Source: Rachicladosporium sp. CCFEE 5018
Taxonomy: Eukaryota; Ascomycota; Dothideomycetes; Cladosporiales; Cladosporiaceae
Direction: 5' to 3'
Assembly (NCBI GenBank): GCA_002077045.2
Contig: KZ111150.1
Span: 676,024-740,023, forward strand
Length of the DNA: 64,000 nt
Shown here: positions 63,537 through 64,000 of the stretch, piece after piece
Layout of the letters: every line of letters starts with the position of its first letter
How positions within the stretch are numbered: the stretch's first letter is position 1
Notes under the pieces: model-generated
What the model was told of the DNA's origin: nothing
The model's input: only the letters and a program-made list of their open reading frames with translations
Database searches by the model: none
Made by a program: the position numbers and the translations under genes

Positions 63537-64000
63537 ATGGCCTCCAAAAACCCCTCCTCGGAGGAATCGAAACAATTCATCGAGGAAGGTTACGACAAGT
63601 CCGCAGAAAGATACCTCGAATGGTCTCGCTCGCGACCCGTCAGCATGCAGCATCGTCTCGAACTTGTTGAGAAGCTCTACACGCACCTTGGTGTGTCAGA
63701 AGACGCTGGGGAAGACGCTTCACGCGAGCTCAAAGTCCTCGAGCTTGGCTGCGGAGCTGGCGAACCCGTCACTCTAGCACTCGCTTCAAAACCAGCAATC
63801 GGGACAGTCACTGCAAACGACATTTCCAAGACCCAGTTGGACATGCTCAGTGAGAGCCTTTCGAAGCTCGATGATGGGAGTGCCGCAAAGAAAGTCAAGC
63901 TCGCTCACGGCGACATGACGAAGCTGGAATTCCCACTCAAGTCACTGGATGCTGTGATTGCCTTCTACAGTATTATTCACCTCTCGCCCGACGAGCAGGT
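63537..64000 (+). CDS. SAM-dependent methyltransferase (5' part, cut by window end)
   Basis: Open from the ATG at 63537 to the window edge, 154 codons and continuing. Class I methyltransferase fold: motif I is VLELGCGAGEPVTLAL, followed by the acidic residue ending beta 2 (VTANDIS), a block AHGDMTKLEFPLKSLDAVIAFYSIIHL that covers motifs II to III, and the start of the next helix (SPDEQ). The N-terminus (GYDKSAERYLEWS) is like methyltransferase type 11/25 proteins. Substrate unknown. The 3' end and any introns are outside the window. Confidence 0.88.
   Translation, partial: MASKNPSSEESKQFIEEGYDKSAERYLEWSRSRPVSMQHRLELVEKLYTHLGVSEDAGEDASRELKVLELGCGAGEPVTLALASKPAIGTVTANDISKTQLDMLSESLSKLDDGSAAKKVKLAHGDMTKLEFPLKSLDAVIAFYSIIHLSPDEQ

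Overview
The window is nuclear DNA of a filamentous ascomycete. The reasons are short introns (about 50 to 160 bp) with GTRAGT-type donors, intron-split housekeeping genes, and fungus-specific genes: an Erg4-type sterol reductase, a TOK-type K+ channel, an annexin with a long N-terminal extension, a GH64 glucanase and DHA1/DHA2 drug transporters. Gene content and style suggest a dothideomycete, but I cannot name the species. Genes lie on both strands with no operons.

Layout. 0.5-23 kb is a conserved housekeeping stretch: COPI gamma subunit SEC21, ribosomal protein S27, an annexin, an EGF-domain membrane protein, deoxyribose-phosphate aldolase, a CIA30 complex I assembly factor, the mitochondrial pyrimidine-nucleotide carrier RIM2, SAICAR synthetase ADE1, an aquaporin and a TOK K+ channel. 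23.5-32.1 kb holds SPT16 (FACT histone chaperone), an MCT-type MFS transporter, a DHA2-type MFS transporter and a secreted streptogramin-lyase-like beta-propeller. After a 100-N gap the same four genes appear again (32.2-40.5 kb), followed by a secreted BNR/sialidase-fold protein, a second 100-N gap, and an FAD monooxygenase. 45.8-50.4 kb holds a HAD phosphatase of the CECR5 family with an in-frame stop, ERG4, and a dienelactone-hydrolase-family protein. 50.5-55.3 kb is a cluster of unrecognised coiled-coil genes on the minus strand, at least two of them broken. 55.6-64 kb holds SCO1, a DHA1 MFS exporter, a GH64 glucanase and the start of a methyltransferase.

Main result. The apparent 8-kb tandem duplication is probably not a real tandem. 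The right end of the first contig (24136-32143) is homologous to the left end of the second (32244-40212), both to their last base, so they overlap like neighbouring contigs. The copies are nearly identical at both ends and diverged in the middle, as expected for two haplotypes or homeologs left unmerged. The second gap is flanked by a perfect 421-bp repeat, again an unmerged overlap. If so, the true locus is SPT16 - MCT - DHA2 - lyase - BNR - FAD monooxygenase in single copy per haplotype, and the two versions work as a built-in comparison. They expose an evenly spaced CAGCGTCA element array ahead of the DHA2 gene and a 74-bp identical island in the MCT promoter.

Several genes carry apparent breaks (CECR5-like nonsense, coiled-coil paralogs with nonsense and frameshifts, a possible frameshift at the end of TOK). 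This would fit relaxed selection in a diploid or duplicated genome, or base errors in the sequence.
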